Position numbers and translations under genes: made by a program | Notes under the pieces: model-generated | The model's database searches: none | Told to the model about the DNA's origin: nothing | What the model saw: the letters and a program-made list of their open reading frames with translations, nothing else | Assembly: GCA_902766115.1 (NCBI GenBank) | Contig: CACXCL010000005.1 | Coordinates: 1 to 6,212 of the forward strand | Length of the DNA: 6,212 bases | From: an uncultured Ruminococcus sp. | Lineage (GTDB): Bacteria > Bacillota > Clostridia > Oscillospirales > CAG-272 | Direction of reading: 5' to 3' | In this document: positions 5,511 through 6,212 of the stretch, in pieces | Layout of the letters: every line of letters begins with the position of its first letter | How positions within the stretch are numbered: position 1 is the stretch's first letter

Positions 5511-6020
5511 ATGGCGAAAAGAATAACGAGAGACGCGATCCTCACGGCGCTTGCACTGGTCATTTTTGTGGTGGAAGCGCAGATCCCTCCCATAGCGCCG
5601 ATCCCGGGGATAAAGCTGGGGCTTGCCAACATCGTGACGGTGTGGGCGCTGATGGCGATAGGCCCGGCGGACGCTTTCGGGATACTGATCTGCAGGATCA
5701 TACTCGGAGGGATCTTCACAGGGAGACTGCCGTCTCTGATATTCTCCCTCGCCGGCGGTCTTTTGTCATTCGTGATCGTTCTGCTCGTAAAAAAGGTCCT
5801 TACGGAAAAGCAGATCTGGGTCGCCGGGGTGATCGGCGCCGTGTTCCATAACGCCGGGCAGCTTGCCGCGGCGGTGGCAGTGTACCGGACTGCCGCTGTG
5901 CTGGCGTACACACCCGTTCTCGTGCTCTCGGGCATCGTGACGGGGCTGTTTACCGGCCTCTGCGCGCAGTTTCTCACAAGGCGGCTCGCCCATACGGTGA
6001 AAAAAGACGGCGGCGGGTGA
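5511..6020 (+). CDS. Gx transporter family protein, EetB-like
   Basis: A 169-residue polytopic membrane protein of the family often labelled heptaprenyl diphosphate synthase component I (Hpre_diP_synt_I) or Gx transporter. The signature is FVVEAQIPPIAPIPGIKLGLAN starting at residue 19, followed by several hydrophobic helices with GILICRIILGGIFTG and HNAGQLAAA. The fold resembles ECF S-components. A real prenyl synthase role is doubtful because the catalytic component with DDxxD motifs is not here. Paired with an EetA-like protein and ApbE it most resembles EetB of the extracellular electron transfer locus. The ATG at 5511 follows GGAAGGAG (5497-5504) at six bases; an earlier ATG at 5492 is in another frame. 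No convincing terminator is seen after its stop; the tRNA promoter begins 18 bases later. Confidence 0.85.
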   Translation: MAKRITRDAILTALALVIFVVEAQIPPIAPIPGIKLGLANIVTVWALMAIGPADAFGILICRIILGGIFTGRLPSLIFSLAGGLLSFVIVLLVKKVLTEKQIWVAGVIGAVFHNAGQLAAAVAVYRTAAVLAYTPVLVLSGIVTGLFTGLCAQFLTRRLAHTVKKDGGG

Positions 6021-6037
6021 AAAATCGGTTTTGGGGC

Positions 6038-6066
6038 TTGATTTTCCCCGCCCGCTGTGATAGAAT
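6038..6066 (+). promoter_or_regulatory. strong promoter for tRNA-Arg, extended -10
   Basis: TTGATT (6038-6043), a 17-base spacer and TAGAAT (6061-6066) with TGA immediately before the -10 make an extended -10 promoter. Transcription should start near 6073, about 33 bases before the mature tRNA end. The design is almost the same as the rimM promoter at 117-145. Confidence 0.7.
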
Positions 6067-6071
6067 ATAAG

Positions 6072-6096
6072 TCGCGCCGGAAATGCCGCGGCGCGA
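6072..6096 (+). other. hairpin in the pre-tRNA leader
   Basis: TCGCGCCG (6072-6079) pairs perfectly with CGGCGCGA (6089-6096) over a nine-base loop. It lies at the start of the predicted precursor, ten bases before the tRNA 5' end, and may guide or simply precede RNase P cleavage. Confidence 0.4.
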
Positions 6097-6105
6097 ACAG
6101 AATAT

Positions 6106-6144
6106 GTCTCCGTAGCTCAGCAGGATAGAGCGACCGCCTCCTAA
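6106..6144 (+). tRNA. tRNA-Arg (anticodon CCT), 5' half only; gene interrupted
   Basis: The acceptor strand GTCTCCG (6106-6112), TA, a D-arm closed by GCTC and GAGC (6115-6118 and 6128-6131) with the GG of the D-loop, G26, an anticodon stem strand ACCGC (6133-6137) and the loop CTCCTAA with anticodon CCT (6140-6142) are all present and normal for tRNA-Arg(CCU). After A38 (6144) the sequence should read GCGGT to close the stem, but it reads GGTTA, and no T-arm or CGGAGAC acceptor complement follows before the window ends at 6212. The 3' half is either beyond the edge, after an intron or insertion, or lost. Position 32 is C. Confidence 0.85.
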
Positions 6145-6212
6145 GGTTATGTTGGAACAATCGCCTTTGGAGGAAAAGCGGGCATTATAGAGTTCGAGAT
6201 TGTTCCTGAAAA
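6143..6212 (+). other. structured sequence interrupting tRNA-Arg; intron or integrated-element end
   Basis: The sequence after the anticodon does not continue the tRNA. It contains CCTTTGGAGG (6164-6173), which pairs in nine of ten positions with the tRNA anticodon-loop stretch 6137-6146, and GGAACAATC (6154-6162), which pairs perfectly with GATTGTTCC (6198-6206). Exon-intron pairing plus long-range stems in an anticodon loop recall group I introns, which are known in bacterial tRNA-Arg(CCU) genes. However, the expected U-G pair at the splice site is U-U here, and I cannot place the conserved core in this fragment. The end of an element integrated at the anticodon loop is the main alternative. 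Confidence 0.45.

Noticed and set aside
5492..5851. Plus-strand open frame starting at the ATG 19 bases before the EetB-like start
   Set aside because: It overlaps the EetB-like gene in another frame; the GGAAGGAG site is inside it and serves the ATG at 5511.
6021..6049. AAAATC/GATTTT and GGGG/CCCC inverted repeats after the EetB-like gene as a terminator
   Set aside because: The stems are short, overlap the tRNA -35 box and are not followed by a T-run.
5489..6160. 223-codon open frame on the minus strand over the EetB-like gene and into the tRNA
   Set aside because: It runs antisense through a clear membrane-protein gene and a tRNA, so it is not coding.
6190..6206. T-arm-like GTTCGAGAT at 6192-6200 as a possible tRNA 3' half
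   Set aside because: The flanking bases do not form a five-pair stem, the conserved C61 is absent and no acceptor complement follows.

Overview
The window looks like chromosome from a GC-rich member of the Firmicutes, most likely Clostridia (an Oscillospiraceae- or Christensenellales-like gut lineage is my guess). Reasons: strong AAGGAG-type ribosome sites before most genes, sigma-A promoters of the TTGACA/TATAAT kind, a TtcA-like thiolase of the clostridial type, a short Amidase_3 protein, and the pairing of a NusG-domain-II protein with a Gx-transporter protein. The taxon is inferred from gene types, not from a search.

Layout. (1) 1-182: an AT-richer stretch with a possible gene tail ending at 139 and a good extended -10 promoter (117-145). 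(2) 183-1404: rimM and trmD, overlapping, for 16S rRNA maturation and tRNA m1G37 methylation; the usual neighbours rpsP and rplS are not seen beside them. (3) 1396-1959, minus strand: a leaderless N-acetylmuramoyl-L-alanine amidase, convergent with trmD and overlapping its end. (4) 2046-3324: a TtcA-like PP-loop tRNA thiolase, then a divergent TspO/MBR-family membrane protein whose ribosome site lies in the arm of a long hairpin. (5) 3362-6020: a very good promoter followed by an envelope cassette on the plus strand: a DUF4430 lipoprotein, an ApbE-type flavin transferase lipoprotein, an EetA-like NusG-domain-II protein and an EetB-like Gx-transporter protein. (6) 6038-6212: a strong promoter and the 5' half of tRNA-Arg(CCT), which stops matching a tRNA just after the anticodon loop.

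How the genes fit together. The left half concerns translation (ribosome maturation and tRNA modification near the anticodon: m1G37 by TrmD, s2C32 by TtcA-like). The right half is a membrane and extracytosolic redox set. ApbE attaches FMN to exported proteins, and EetA/EetB are the membrane partners in flavin-based extracellular electron transfer in Listeria, so this may be a pared-down version, with the DUF4430 lipoprotein as an additional surface component.

The points most worth a second look are the interrupted tRNA-Arg gene with structured sequence after it (group I intron or integrated element), the three-arm alternative hairpin before apbE, the hairpin over the tspO ribosome site, and the compact ApbE-EetA-EetB-DUF4430 cassette.
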